DNA of 64,000 bases from JAEUMY01 sp033764435 (GTDB lineage Bacteria > Pseudomonadota > Gammaproteobacteria > Burkholderiales > Usitatibacteraceae), in NCBI GenBank assembly GCA_033764435.1, contig JANRIX010000055.1, positions 168,506-232,505 on the forward strand. The letters run 5' to 3'. Within the stretch, counting starts at the first letter, position 1. Each line of letters starts with the position of its first letter. The position numbers and the translations under genes were made by a program. Shown here one piece after another: positions 7,044 to 15,638 of the stretch. Under the pieces are notes generated by a model. The model searched no databases. It was given only the letters and a program-made list of their open reading frames with translations, and had not been told where the DNA came from.

Positions 7044-9374
7044 TCAGGCTTTTTTGTGCGGCTTCAGCAGGAAGGCCGCCAGCGCCGGCAGCAGGAAGAT
7101 GGCGCCGACCATGTTCAGGAAGAACATGAATGCGAGCAGCATGCCCATATCGGCCTGGAACTTGAGTGCGGACATGGCCCAGGTGCCGACGCCGATGGTC
7201 ATGGTGACAGCGGTGAACACCATGGCCGTGCCGCGCTCCTTCAATGCGTCGAAGAACGCACCCGCCAGATCCTTGCCCTCTTCAAGGTGGATCTCGATGC
7301 GGTCATAGAGATAGATGCCGTAATCCACGCCCACGCCAACGCCCAGCGCGATCACCGGCAGCGTCGAGACCTTGAGACCGATGCCGAGCGCCGGCATCAG
7401 CGCTTCACACAGGATCGAGACGATCGCCAGCGGGATCAGGATGCAGAGTGTGGCGCGGAAGCTGCGGAAGGTGATCATGCACATGATGAGCAGCGCACCG
7501 AAGATGGCGGCGTGCATTTCATAGCGCGCCTTGTTCACCGCCTCGTTGGTGGCGGCCGCGACACCCATGTTGCCGGTGGCAAGCTTGAACTCCAGCTTCT
7601 CGCTGTTGTTTTTCTCCGCGAAGTTCTTCACCTCACGCACCAGGCGGGCAATGGTTTCGCCCTGCTGATCGGTGGTGTTGATGAGCACCTGCATGGCCGA
7701 GCAATCGGGATTCAGCAGGCCGGTCGCGGTATCGATCGGCGTGACGCTCTGCGCCATCACCTGCGGGTCACGCGGCAGCTGACGCCACTTGAGGTTGCCC
7801 TCGTTGTAGCCCGAGTTGATGGTCTTGGCGAGGCCTGGCAGCGAGATGACCGACTGCGTGCCCGGCACGTTCTGCATGTACCAGTCGAAATTCTCGATGG
7901 TGGTCATGATGTCGTACTGGGTGCAGGCGCCCTGCACGTTCTTGGTCTGGGCCACCACGCCGAGCGTGTTCACGCCGATGGCGAACTTCTCGATGATCTT
8001 GGCGTTGTCCAGGTTGTAGCGTGAATCGGGGCGCAGTTCCGGCACGCCAATGCCGTAATCGCCAACCTTGAGATGGCTGGCACCCCACACGCCGACACCC
8101 AGAATGACCGCTGACACGGCCACGATGACCGCCGCGCGCCCTTTCTCGACGCACCGTGAGGCCGCCTGCCAGACCTTGTCGGCGCGACTGGCCTGGAAGG
8201 CCTGGTCAGCCGCCGCACCCTTCGACAGCTGCAGATGCGACAGCAGGATGGGCAGCAGCATCTTGTTGGTCATGATCATCCATGCCACGCCCAGAGACGC
8301 GGTGATGCCCAGCTCGCGCACGATGTCGATGGGGATCAGCATGATGACCGCGAAGCCCAGGACATTGGTGAGCAGGGCGAGCGTGCCGGGGATGAAGAGC
8401 TTGGCAAATGATCGCTTTGCCGCGGTAAGGCTGTCCGCTCCCGCCACCACTTCATGCTCCCATGTCTTGGTCATCTGCACCGCGTGCGACACGCCAATGG
8501 AGAAGATGAGGAATGGCACCAGAATCGACAGCGGATCAATGCCGAAGCCGATGATCGGCAAGGTCCCCAGCAGCCAGAGCACCGGCATCATCGCAACCAC
8601 CAGCGCGACCAGCGTCAGCTTGAGATCCTTCACGAACCAGAACATCAACACGGCGGTGATGACGAAGGCCACGCCGAAGAAGGTGATCACCCCGCGTGCA
8701 CCGTCACGAATGTCGCTGGTGGCCTTGGCAAAGCCGATGATGTGCACGGTGTGCTTGTCGCTCTGATATTTCTTCCGCAATTCTTCGAGCTTGGCCCCGA
8801 CCTCGAAGTAATCCAGCCGTTTGCCTGTCTGCGGATCGATTTCCATGAGTCCTGCGCTCACCAGCGCGCCGGTGAAATCGCTGGCAACCGTGCGGCCGAT
8901 CTCGTTGGATTTCTGGATGTTGCCGCGCACGGTTTTGAGGTCGTCATCCGTACCCTGGAAGGTTGCGGGAATGACGTTGCCGCCGGCAAAGCCCTCTTCC
9001 ACCACCTCGATGAAACGGGTGTTGGGCGTGAACAGCGAACGCACGCTTGGACGATCGACGCCATTGAGCAGAAACACGTCATCGGTAAGGGCCTTCAGCT
9101 TGCCCATGTACTCCTTGTTGAAGATGTCGCCATCCTTCTGCACCAGCGCCACCGCCACGCGGTTGGCGCCACCGAAGACCTTTTCATATTCGCGATAGGT
9201 CTTCATGTAGGGATGGGTCAGCGGAATCATTTTGCTGAAGCCCGCATCAACGAAGAGGCGCGAAGCGGCGGCGGCAAATCCGAGGGTCATCACCGCAAAG
9301 ACAATCAACCACGTCTTGCGATGGTTGAAGACCAGGTTGGAAATGCGTTCAAGCAATCTTTCGAAATTCACCAT
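7044..9374 (-). CDS. RND/MMPL superfamily exporter
   Basis: A 776-residue inner-membrane protein with the RND layout: one N-terminal helix (TWLIVFAVMTLGFAAAA), a large periplasmic loop, a block of about five helices (LMFWFVKDLKLTLVALVVAMMPVLWLLG onward), a second loop, and a final helix block ending in FLLPALAAFLLKPHKKA. It contains the GVGVDYGIYLYDRI element typical of the MMPL/HAE3-like hydrophobe exporters. It heads a four-gene envelope set (YCF48-like, DUF1329, DUF1302) repeatedly found together in hydrophobic-compound degraders and beside beta-oxidation genes. Export or trafficking of a lipid-like substrate is likely; the cargo is unknown. Confidence 0.85.
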   Translation of the reverse strand: MVNFERLLERISNLVFNHRKTWLIVFAVMTLGFAAAASRLFVDAGFSKMIPLTHPYMKTYREYEKVFGGANRVAVALVQKDGDIFNKEYMGKLKALTDDVFLLNGVDRPSVRSLFTPNTRFIEVVEEGFAGGNVIPATFQGTDDDLKTVRGNIQKSNEIGRTVASDFTGALVSAGLMEIDPQTGKRLDYFEVGAKLEELRKKYQSDKHTVHIIGFAKATSDIRDGARGVITFFGVAFVITAVLMFWFVKDLKLTLVALVVAMMPVLWLLGTLPIIGFGIDPLSILVPFLIFSIGVSHAVQMTKTWEHEVVAGADSLTAAKRSFAKLFIPGTLALLTNVLGFAVIMLIPIDIVRELGITASLGVAWMIMTNKMLLPILLSHLQLSKGAAADQAFQASRADKVWQAASRCVEKGRAAVIVAVSAVILGVGVWGASHLKVGDYGIGVPELRPDSRYNLDNAKIIEKFAIGVNTLGVVAQTKNVQGACTQYDIMTTIENFDWYMQNVPGTQSVISLPGLAKTINSGYNEGNLKWRQLPRDPQVMAQSVTPIDTATGLLNPDCSAMQVLINTTDQQGETIARLVREVKNFAEKNNSEKLEFKLATGNMGVAAATNEAVNKARYEMHAAIFGALLIMCMITFRSFRATLCILIPLAIVSILCEALMPALGIGLKVSTLPVIALGVGVGVDYGIYLYDRIEIHLEEGKDLAGAFFDALKERGTAMVFTAVTMTIGVGTWAMSALKFQADMGMLLAFMFFLNMVGAIFLLPALAAFLLKPHKKA

Positions 9375-9473
9375 GATGAGTTCCCCGGTGGGCGGCGTGT
9401 TCGAGTTGTGTCGGGTGTGCGTGCGGGTTTGTGTACAGGTGGCGAGCGGGTGGCCGTGACAGAGGAACTCGGC

Positions 9474-10565
9474 CTATCGTCTTGCCGCAGGAATGATCAG
9501 ATCGCGGGCGCCCGCCTCTCCCAGCGCGAGCACGGAATTGGGGCCGCCGAGCAACGCTTTGGAGAAGGCGCGGGTTGTGCCGGAATCAAATCGCGAGAAG
9601 GACTGCCCGTTGTCGCGACTCACCAACACGGTCCCGGCTGCACCTGCCAGAACGATGGATCCATCCGGCAGCAGGCTGCCCCCCATCAAGGTGGCTTGTG
9701 ACGCGCTCTCAACCTGCTTCCAGCCCTTGAGAGTGGCGTCGGCACGATATATCCGTCCGCGCAGACCGAACACGATGACCGAGCCGTCTTGCGCTTGCAC
9801 CGCACCGAAGAACGAACCCTTGTAGGGTGCCTCGACCCGCGACCAGGTCTTGCCGCCATCATCGGAGCGGGCCATTTTCCCGGCCTCACCCACGACCAGC
9901 AGCTTGCCGTCCGCCAGCTTCACGATGGCATTCAGATGGCGATCCTCATCGGTCTGCTCGTCCGACGCCGCGCCACGGCCCGCGGGGGCAGACGCCTTGC
10001 CGCGCGCCGGAGCGGGCGGAGGCGGCAGCAGTTGCCGCCCATTCCAGGTCTTTCCGCCATCCGCAGTCTGATAGAAAGCCCCGTAGGCACCCACCGCAAA
10101 TCCGTTGGCAGGATCCAGGAACATCACGTCGAGCAAGGGGCGCTGTTCGCTTTCAGCCGAGAACTGCTTGGTCCATGTCTCGCCGCCATCCGTCGACGCC
10201 AAGATGACCGCGTCATGGCCCACCGCCCAGCCGTGCTTGGCATCGACAAACGTGACCGCCGAGAGCAGCGGCGCTGCGGGCGACTTGGCGCGGCGCCAGG
10301 ATTCGCCGTTGTCGTCAGAGACGAGGATATAGCCCCGATCACCGACCGCAACCACGCGGTTCCCGTGACGTTCGGCATCGACCAGCAACAGGCGCGAGAC
10401 CGACTGCTTGCCGAGCGGCCCGGATTCCGGAAGCACCTGCGCCTGCGCGGCAAACGCGGCAGCACCGGCCAGACCCAGCGCGACAAGCGCTTTCGCGACA
10501 CGCGGCGCGACGCCGCCTGGCGCAAACCATTTCGGCTGACCGACCGACTGCATGAATCGACTCAT
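9474..10565 (-). CDS. YCF48-like beta-propeller protein, exported
   Basis: A 363-residue protein of repeated WD/BNR-type blades: GYILVSDDNGESWRR, VILASTDGGETWTK, FYQTADGGKTWNG, KMARSDDGGKTWSR. This is the photosystem-II-stability/YCF48-like propeller. An N-terminal signal peptide (VAKALVALGLAGAAAFAAQAQ) sends it out of the cytoplasm. The frame is open to 10670, but the ATG at 10565 has GGAG six bases upstream and leaves a compact signal peptide. It lies between the RND exporter and DUF1329 genes on the same strand and probably serves as a periplasmic accessory of that exporter. Confidence 0.8.
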   Translation of the reverse strand: MSRFMQSVGQPKWFAPGGVAPRVAKALVALGLAGAAAFAAQAQVLPESGPLGKQSVSRLLLVDAERHGNRVVAVGDRGYILVSDDNGESWRRAKSPAAPLLSAVTFVDAKHGWAVGHDAVILASTDGGETWTKQFSAESEQRPLLDVMFLDPANGFAVGAYGAFYQTADGGKTWNGRQLLPPPPAPARGKASAPAGRGAASDEQTDEDRHLNAIVKLADGKLLVVGEAGKMARSDDGGKTWSRVEAPYKGSFFGAVQAQDGSVIVFGLRGRIYRADATLKGWKQVESASQATLMGGSLLPDGSIVLAGAAGTVLVSRDNGQSFSRFDSGTTRAFSKALLGGPNSVLALGEAGARDLIIPAARR

Positions 10566-10695
10566 TCTCATCTCCCCGCCCAGGTAGTATTGTTCCGGCT
10601 CACAAAACGAACCGGGGACAATGCAGCTGCCGGAGTAAAGCACCCGCAACCGATTGTCCCCGCATGCCACCGGACGTGCCGGTGACGATCAGACG

Positions 10696-12075
10696 TTACC
10701 GCGTCCCGATACCGCGCAGGCTATTCGGGCTGTAGTCGGCAGCATTGCGCTTGATCGGCTCGAAGATCTTTGCTTCTTCAGAGCGCAGACCCATGGCGAT
10801 GTAGCGGCCAGACTGCAGATCGTTGTGAATTTCCAGCGTGCCGAAGAACATGGGCACGTTGTACCAGTTCTCGTTGTGCTGCTCGGCCACGCGCCAGAGT
10901 TCGCCACGACCGTCGTACTTGTCGGTCACGGTCACCGCCCAGCTATCCTCGTCAAGGAAGAACGTGCGCTTGGAATAGATGTGGCTCGTGCCCGGCTTCA
11001 GGGTGGCCTCAACCACCCAGACGCGGTGCAGCTCATAGCGGGCGAGGTCCTGGTTGATGTGGCCGGGCTTCAGAATGTCGGTGTACTTGAGGGCCGGGTC
11101 GGAGAGCTTGTAGGAGTTGTAGGGGATGAACATCTCCTTCTTGCCCACCAGCTTCCACTCGTAGCGGTCAGTCGCACCGTTGAACATGCCGAAGTCGTCG
11201 TTGGTACGCAGACCGTCTGCAGCCGTTCCCGGGTTGTCGTAGGCAACGTTTGGCGCGAGGCGCACCCGACGCTGACCAGGGTTGTAGGTCCAGGCGGAGC
11301 GGGGCTCGCGCGTTTGATCCACGGTCTCGTGCACCAGCAGGATCTGACCGGCGAGGCGCGCCGGCGCGGTGGTGACCTGCAGGTAGTTCAGCACCTTGTT
11401 GTTTTCACGCTGGGCGACAGGCTTGGACAGGTTGCCGTAGTGGAAGTCGTATTCATACTCGAACTTCACCAGCGCGAATTCGCCCGTGCGGGTGACCGCC
11501 GCCTGTGACCAATGCATCGCAAACGTGTCACCGCGATAGCGCAGCGTCGAGTTCCAGATGGCCTCGGTGCCGTTCTTCGGGATGGGAAACGGAATGCCAC
11601 CCACACAGCCGGTGACTCCGTTGCCACCCGGCACCAGCTTGGCCTTGGTCGCGCAATCCTTGGTCTCGCGATAATGGCCTTCCGGGAACGCCGCGCTGCG
11701 ACGGGTCGGATAGACGATCATCTTGTAGGTGGGATACTTCTTCAGCATCGCCATCTGGCCGGGAGACAGGTTGTCCTTGTAACGATCCGCATTGGCACCA
11801 GTGATGGTGAAGAGCGGTTTGTCGGCTGCAAACGGGTCCGGGTAGTTGCCACCGGCGCGATAGGTGAGACCCGCCGGCACTTTGGTGATGCCACCGTCCC
11901 AGGCGGGAATGGTGCCGGCCGCGTTGCCGGCCTTTTCCGCCCCCAGGGGGGTCAGGGTGGTGCCCAGCTTGGCCGCGTCAGCTGCAGAGAGCTGGGCCAG
12001 GGCGGCCACGGGCAGGATGGCGCAGAGGGTCGCTGCGGTCAGGCGTGCGACCTTTAGTTTGCTGTGAGCATTCAT
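10696..12075 (-). CDS. DUF1329 family outer-membrane/periplasmic protein
   Basis: A 459-residue protein with a signal peptide (LTAATLCAILPVAALAQ). The mature protein starts LSAADAAKLGTTLTPLGAEKAGNAAG and contains AWTYNPGQRRVRLAP, both DUF1329 signatures. The family has a LolA/LppX-like half-barrel likely to bind lipid. The partner DUF1302 gene lies directly upstream in the same orientation, as is usual. A role in outer-membrane handling of hydrophobic compounds is inferred from this pairing and the nearby beta-oxidation genes. Confidence 0.88.
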   Translation of the reverse strand: MNAHSKLKVARLTAATLCAILPVAALAQLSAADAAKLGTTLTPLGAEKAGNAAGTIPAWDGGITKVPAGLTYRAGGNYPDPFAADKPLFTITGANADRYKDNLSPGQMAMLKKYPTYKMIVYPTRRSAAFPEGHYRETKDCATKAKLVPGGNGVTGCVGGIPFPIPKNGTEAIWNSTLRYRGDTFAMHWSQAAVTRTGEFALVKFEYEYDFHYGNLSKPVAQRENNKVLNYLQVTTAPARLAGQILLVHETVDQTREPRSAWTYNPGQRRVRLAPNVAYDNPGTAADGLRTNDDFGMFNGATDRYEWKLVGKKEMFIPYNSYKLSDPALKYTDILKPGHINQDLARYELHRVWVVEATLKPGTSHIYSKRTFFLDEDSWAVTVTDKYDGRGELWRVAEQHNENWYNVPMFFGTLEIHNDLQSGRYIAMGLRSEEAKIFEPIKRNAADYSPNSLRGIGTR

Positions 12076-12186
12076 GCTTCCTCCAGATAGTTATGGGGTG
12101 TTTACCGCTGCGCCACCTGTTGCCGGCGGTCGCTACGCGCCGCCCCGGGTCAGATCATGCGGATCTGGCCCGGCACGGCGAACCGC

Positions 12187-14115
12187 TTAGAACGAATAAG
12201 TGAACACGACCGAGTAGAAGTCGCGGTCCTTGATCGGGTTGGCGCTGGAGCAGTAGCTCGCGCCCTGCACCGCGATCTGGGCCAGCAACGCTCCGCTGGT
12301 GCCTGCCTGTGTCGTATTGTCCGTACCGCAATAGGTGCGACCGCCGCCATACTGGGTGAACGACAGATCAAGCGTCATCTTCTTCTGATATTCGAAGTTG
12401 ACGCCCACATTCACGGACTTCACCCCTTCATTGAACGTTGCAGAAGTCCCCTTGATGTCATGTGACCAAGCCAGGCGCGGTGACCAGTTGGTGCCGAACG
12501 GCCCGCCGGTATAGTCCAGTCGACCCACGAGTCGGTAGCCATAGGAGTTGGTGGTGGCAAATCCTGTTTCCTGGACTGAGCCCGCTCCGGACGCCAATGC
12601 GCCGAGCGCGGTCGCCGGCAGGAATACGGCCGGACCATTGAATTTCAGATCACTCGGCAGATCGTGATACTTCGTGAAGCCAAGTTCACCGACGATCACG
12701 GCCTGATCAGCCTTGAAGACATTCGGGAAGGCCTTCGTACCGGTGACCTGGAATTGGCTGGTCTTGATGTTGCGATAGCCCTGCAGATAGGTGCCGTTGG
12801 GAACGAGTGCAGACGCCGTGACGCCGGGCGCCTGCCCCGGGAGTTGGGTAAAGCCAGTGATCAGGTTGGGTGCGCCGAGAGCTGCCAGCAGCAGTTCAGG
12901 CGTGGCAATTTGCAATGGGTTGTTGGGCCGATACGAATATTCGCCTTGAATCGCAACGCCCCAAGGTCCCTGGGTATTGAACGACAGGCCGATCAAGCGG
13001 ATGTTTTCCGGGTACTCGGCAAAGTAGGTCGCCGTACCACTCTGGCCTGCCGGCACACCCAGCGGCGTCGCCGTCAGCGCCGACCGCGGCGTTCCCTTGA
13101 TGCCCGAAAACAGCGGAATCCGGCTGTGGTAGTTCATGTAGTAAAGGCCGAATTCCGTGTTGTTCCAATCGGAGAGATAACGAAATGCGACACCGTACTG
13201 GCCCTTGTCCGATACATTGCGATCCGAAGAGCGCGCCGCCCAGACCGAAGCCGCCGGATCAAACGCACCCAGCAGCGCCGCAGCAGGCGCGGACAGCGGG
13301 GTACCGGGTCCGACCGGATTGCCCGGCGCGCGGCCATTGAAGTCATGGCGGCGGCCAAAGCCCACGATCACCTCCCAGCCATCGTCCGATGCGAAGTCGT
13401 TGTTGCTGAAGTAGGACCCACGCGGATCGAGCTTGATCTTGTCGTGGTTGGCCAGCACCCAGCCCTCAAAACTCGCCTTGTCGGTGATTTCCTGAGACAG
13501 CCACAGCATGCGAGACGGGATGAAGGCCTCTTTCAGTTCCGAACCTGGAATGCGCAGCTTGGAGATGTCCACCGGGTTGATGACGTTGATGCCGTTGGGG
13601 ATGAAGGTGCTCTCGCCCCAGCTCACCACCTGACTACCGACCCGCATCCGGAGGTTCTTGTCGAACGGCTGAAACGAGCCGCTAATGAAAGCATCCAGCA
13701 TCTGGGCGTCGCGACCGACACGCTTGCGACCTTCCGGACCCAGCTTGTCGTTCTCGCGATTCTCGAAATCGACAAAATAGGTTCCCCTGGCGAACATGCC
13801 CCAGTTGCTCCATTTCAGGTCCAGCTCGTGGGTGGCCTTCAGAACGTTTGCGAACGGATCGTTCTTCTTATAGTTGCGATTGCCATCGTCCTCGTTGACG
13901 GATCGCGCCGTGCCACCTTGAGAGATGCCAATCAAGGCACGATCGGGATCCTGGGCGCGCACCGACACCCCGTAACTGATCGTGGTGTCGAAGCTGCCGG
14001 AGATGCCGTTTTGCGTCTTGAACTGGAAGGCTTGGGCGCTTGTGGCGCAGGCCAGCAGGGTAGCCAGCGCGAGCGGCTTCAGCGCGGGGCGTGAGCGATG
14101 GAACAGGTTTTTCAT
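12187..14115 (-). CDS. DUF1302 family outer-membrane protein
   Basis: A 642-residue protein with a signal peptide ending about TSAQAF, followed by FKTQNGISGSFDTTISYGVSVRAQ, the typical DUF1302 beginning. The body is rich in alternating aromatic and polar strands, and the last residues (YSVVFTYSF) end in Phe, as expected for an outer-membrane beta-barrel. It probably forms a channel for hydrophobic molecules and is paired with DUF1329 immediately downstream. An imperfect GCGAATATTCGC site lies inside at 12934-12944. Confidence 0.85.
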   Translation of the reverse strand: MKNLFHRSRPALKPLALATLLACATSAQAFQFKTQNGISGSFDTTISYGVSVRAQDPDRALIGISQGGTARSVNEDDGNRNYKKNDPFANVLKATHELDLKWSNWGMFARGTYFVDFENRENDKLGPEGRKRVGRDAQMLDAFISGSFQPFDKNLRMRVGSQVVSWGESTFIPNGINVINPVDISKLRIPGSELKEAFIPSRMLWLSQEITDKASFEGWVLANHDKIKLDPRGSYFSNNDFASDDGWEVIVGFGRRHDFNGRAPGNPVGPGTPLSAPAAALLGAFDPAASVWAARSSDRNVSDKGQYGVAFRYLSDWNNTEFGLYYMNYHSRIPLFSGIKGTPRSALTATPLGVPAGQSGTATYFAEYPENIRLIGLSFNTQGPWGVAIQGEYSYRPNNPLQIATPELLLAALGAPNLITGFTQLPGQAPGVTASALVPNGTYLQGYRNIKTSQFQVTGTKAFPNVFKADQAVIVGELGFTKYHDLPSDLKFNGPAVFLPATALGALASGAGSVQETGFATTNSYGYRLVGRLDYTGGPFGTNWSPRLAWSHDIKGTSATFNEGVKSVNVGVNFEYQKKMTLDLSFTQYGGGRTYCGTDNTTQAGTSGALLAQIAVQGASYCSSANPIKDRDFYSVVFTYSF

Positions 14116-14378
14116 GAACCTTTTCTCCTCAGAGTGTGGTGTTTGTGTGAGTCGGAATTGGCGCTGCTGGCCCGTTTTGCCGGGGCTTCCAGTCTGGTCC
14201 AGACCTGTGCCGCCCCGCCGCCCGTGTCCCGCATTCTCCGCGCCTGCATTTTGATCGCTATTTTGCCCTCATTGTCAGGGAGTTAATCCAAAAAGGCAAC
14301 GCAATGTGGTGGTCTCGCAACACTCAGGCAGAGGCGGGCCAGCCCGCATGCAAGAGTTGCGGAACCTGGCTTGGCCCC
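14116..14378. other. Intergenic region between DUF1302 and thiolase genes
   Basis: About 260 bases with no convincing gene. It must hold the promoter and leader of the DUF1302 gene and the 3' end of the fadA transcript. No clear operator, palindrome or terminator was recognised. Confidence 0.4.
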
Positions 14379-15578
14379 CTAGAGCGCCTCGAACAGGCCG
14401 GCAGCCCCCATGCCGGTGCCGATGCACATGGTCACCATGCCCCATTTCTGCTTGGTGCGGCGCATGCCATGGACCAGGGTCGCAGCCCGGATCGCACCCG
14501 TTGCGCCGAGCGGATGACCCAGGGCGATGGCGCCTCCGTACGGATTGACCTTTTCGGGATTCAGCCCGACGTCCCGGATGACCGCCAGCGCCTGGGCCGC
14601 AAAGGCTTCGTTGAGCTCGATCCAGCCCAGGTCGTCCTTGTTCACCCCAGCCTGGGCCAGCACCTTGGGGATGGCCTTGATGGGGCCAATGCCCATGATC
14701 TCGGGCGGCACGCCGGCGACGGCAAAGGACACGAAGCGGGCCAGCGGCTGGATGTTGTACTTCTTCAGCGCCTTTTCGCTCATCAGGATCACGGCACCGG
14801 CGCCGTCGGACATCTGCGAGCTGTTGCCGGCCGTGACCGAGCCCTTGGCCGCGAACACCGTCCTGAGCTTGCCGAGGGACTCGACGGAAGAGTCCGGGCG
14901 CGGACCTTCATCGGTATCGGCGACCTTCTTCTTGTGCTTGATCTGGCCGCTGGCGAGATCGGGAATCGAAGCATCGATTTCGTAGGGCAGGATTTCATCC
15001 TTGAACCCACCGTTGGCAATGGCCGCCGCCGCCTTTTGGTGCGATGCAACAGCGAAGGCATCCTGATCTTCGCGCGACACCTTCCATTGCTTGGCAACGT
15101 TTTCGGCGGTGATGCCCATGCCGTAGGCGATGGCCACATGCTCGTTGTTGGCGAACACGGCATCGTTCAGCGCGATCTTGTTGCCCATCATCGGCACCAT
15201 GCTCATCGATTCCGTGCCGGCGGCGATGACCACATCATCATCTCCAGTGCGGATGCGATCAGCCGCCATCGAGATGGCCTGCACGCCCGAGGAGCAGAAG
15301 CGGTTGATCGTGACCGCAGGCACCGAATCCGGCAGGCCGGCCAGCAGCACACCAATGCGCGCCACGTTCATGCCCTGCTCGCCTTCCGGCATGGCGCAGC
15401 CCACCACCACGTCGCCGATGTCATGCGGGTCCAGCCCCGGCACCTGGGCCATGGCGCCCTTGAGCACATGCGCCAGCATGTCGTCCGGGCGGACATTGCG
15501 GAACATGCCGCGCGGCGCCTTGCCGATGGGCGTGCGCACGGCGGCGACGATGTAGGCTTCCTGAACTTGTTTGGTCAT
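14379..15578 (-). CDS. fadA: Acetyl-CoA C-acyltransferase (3-ketoacyl-CoA thiolase)
   Basis: A 399-residue thiolase carrying out the last step of beta-oxidation, cleaving 3-ketoacyl-CoA with CoA to acetyl-CoA and a shortened acyl-CoA. The nucleophilic Cys lies in NRFCSSG. The C-terminal half has NEAFAAQ, GGAIALGHPLGATGA (catalytic His) and MCIGTGMGAAGLFE (second catalytic Cys). Length fits the family. It follows the multifunctional enzyme gene (15639-18008) by 60 bp on the same strand; the gap contains a perfect GCGAATATTCGC site and an 8-base G run. The two proteins probably form the trifunctional complex. Confidence 0.92.
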   Translation of the reverse strand: MTKQVQEAYIVAAVRTPIGKAPRGMFRNVRPDDMLAHVLKGAMAQVPGLDPHDIGDVVVGCAMPEGEQGMNVARIGVLLAGLPDSVPAVTINRFCSSGVQAISMAADRIRTGDDDVVIAAGTESMSMVPMMGNKIALNDAVFANNEHVAIAYGMGITAENVAKQWKVSREDQDAFAVASHQKAAAAIANGGFKDEILPYEIDASIPDLASGQIKHKKKVADTDEGPRPDSSVESLGKLRTVFAAKGSVTAGNSSQMSDGAGAVILMSEKALKKYNIQPLARFVSFAVAGVPPEIMGIGPIKAIPKVLAQAGVNKDDLGWIELNEAFAAQALAVIRDVGLNPEKVNPYGGAIALGHPLGATGAIRAATLVHGMRRTKQKWGMVTMCIGTGMGAAGLFEAL

Positions 15579-15638
15579 TTCACATTCCTTCCTTGCGGAG
15601 AATTCATGGGGGGGGCTTTGCGAATATTCGCAAGGTGC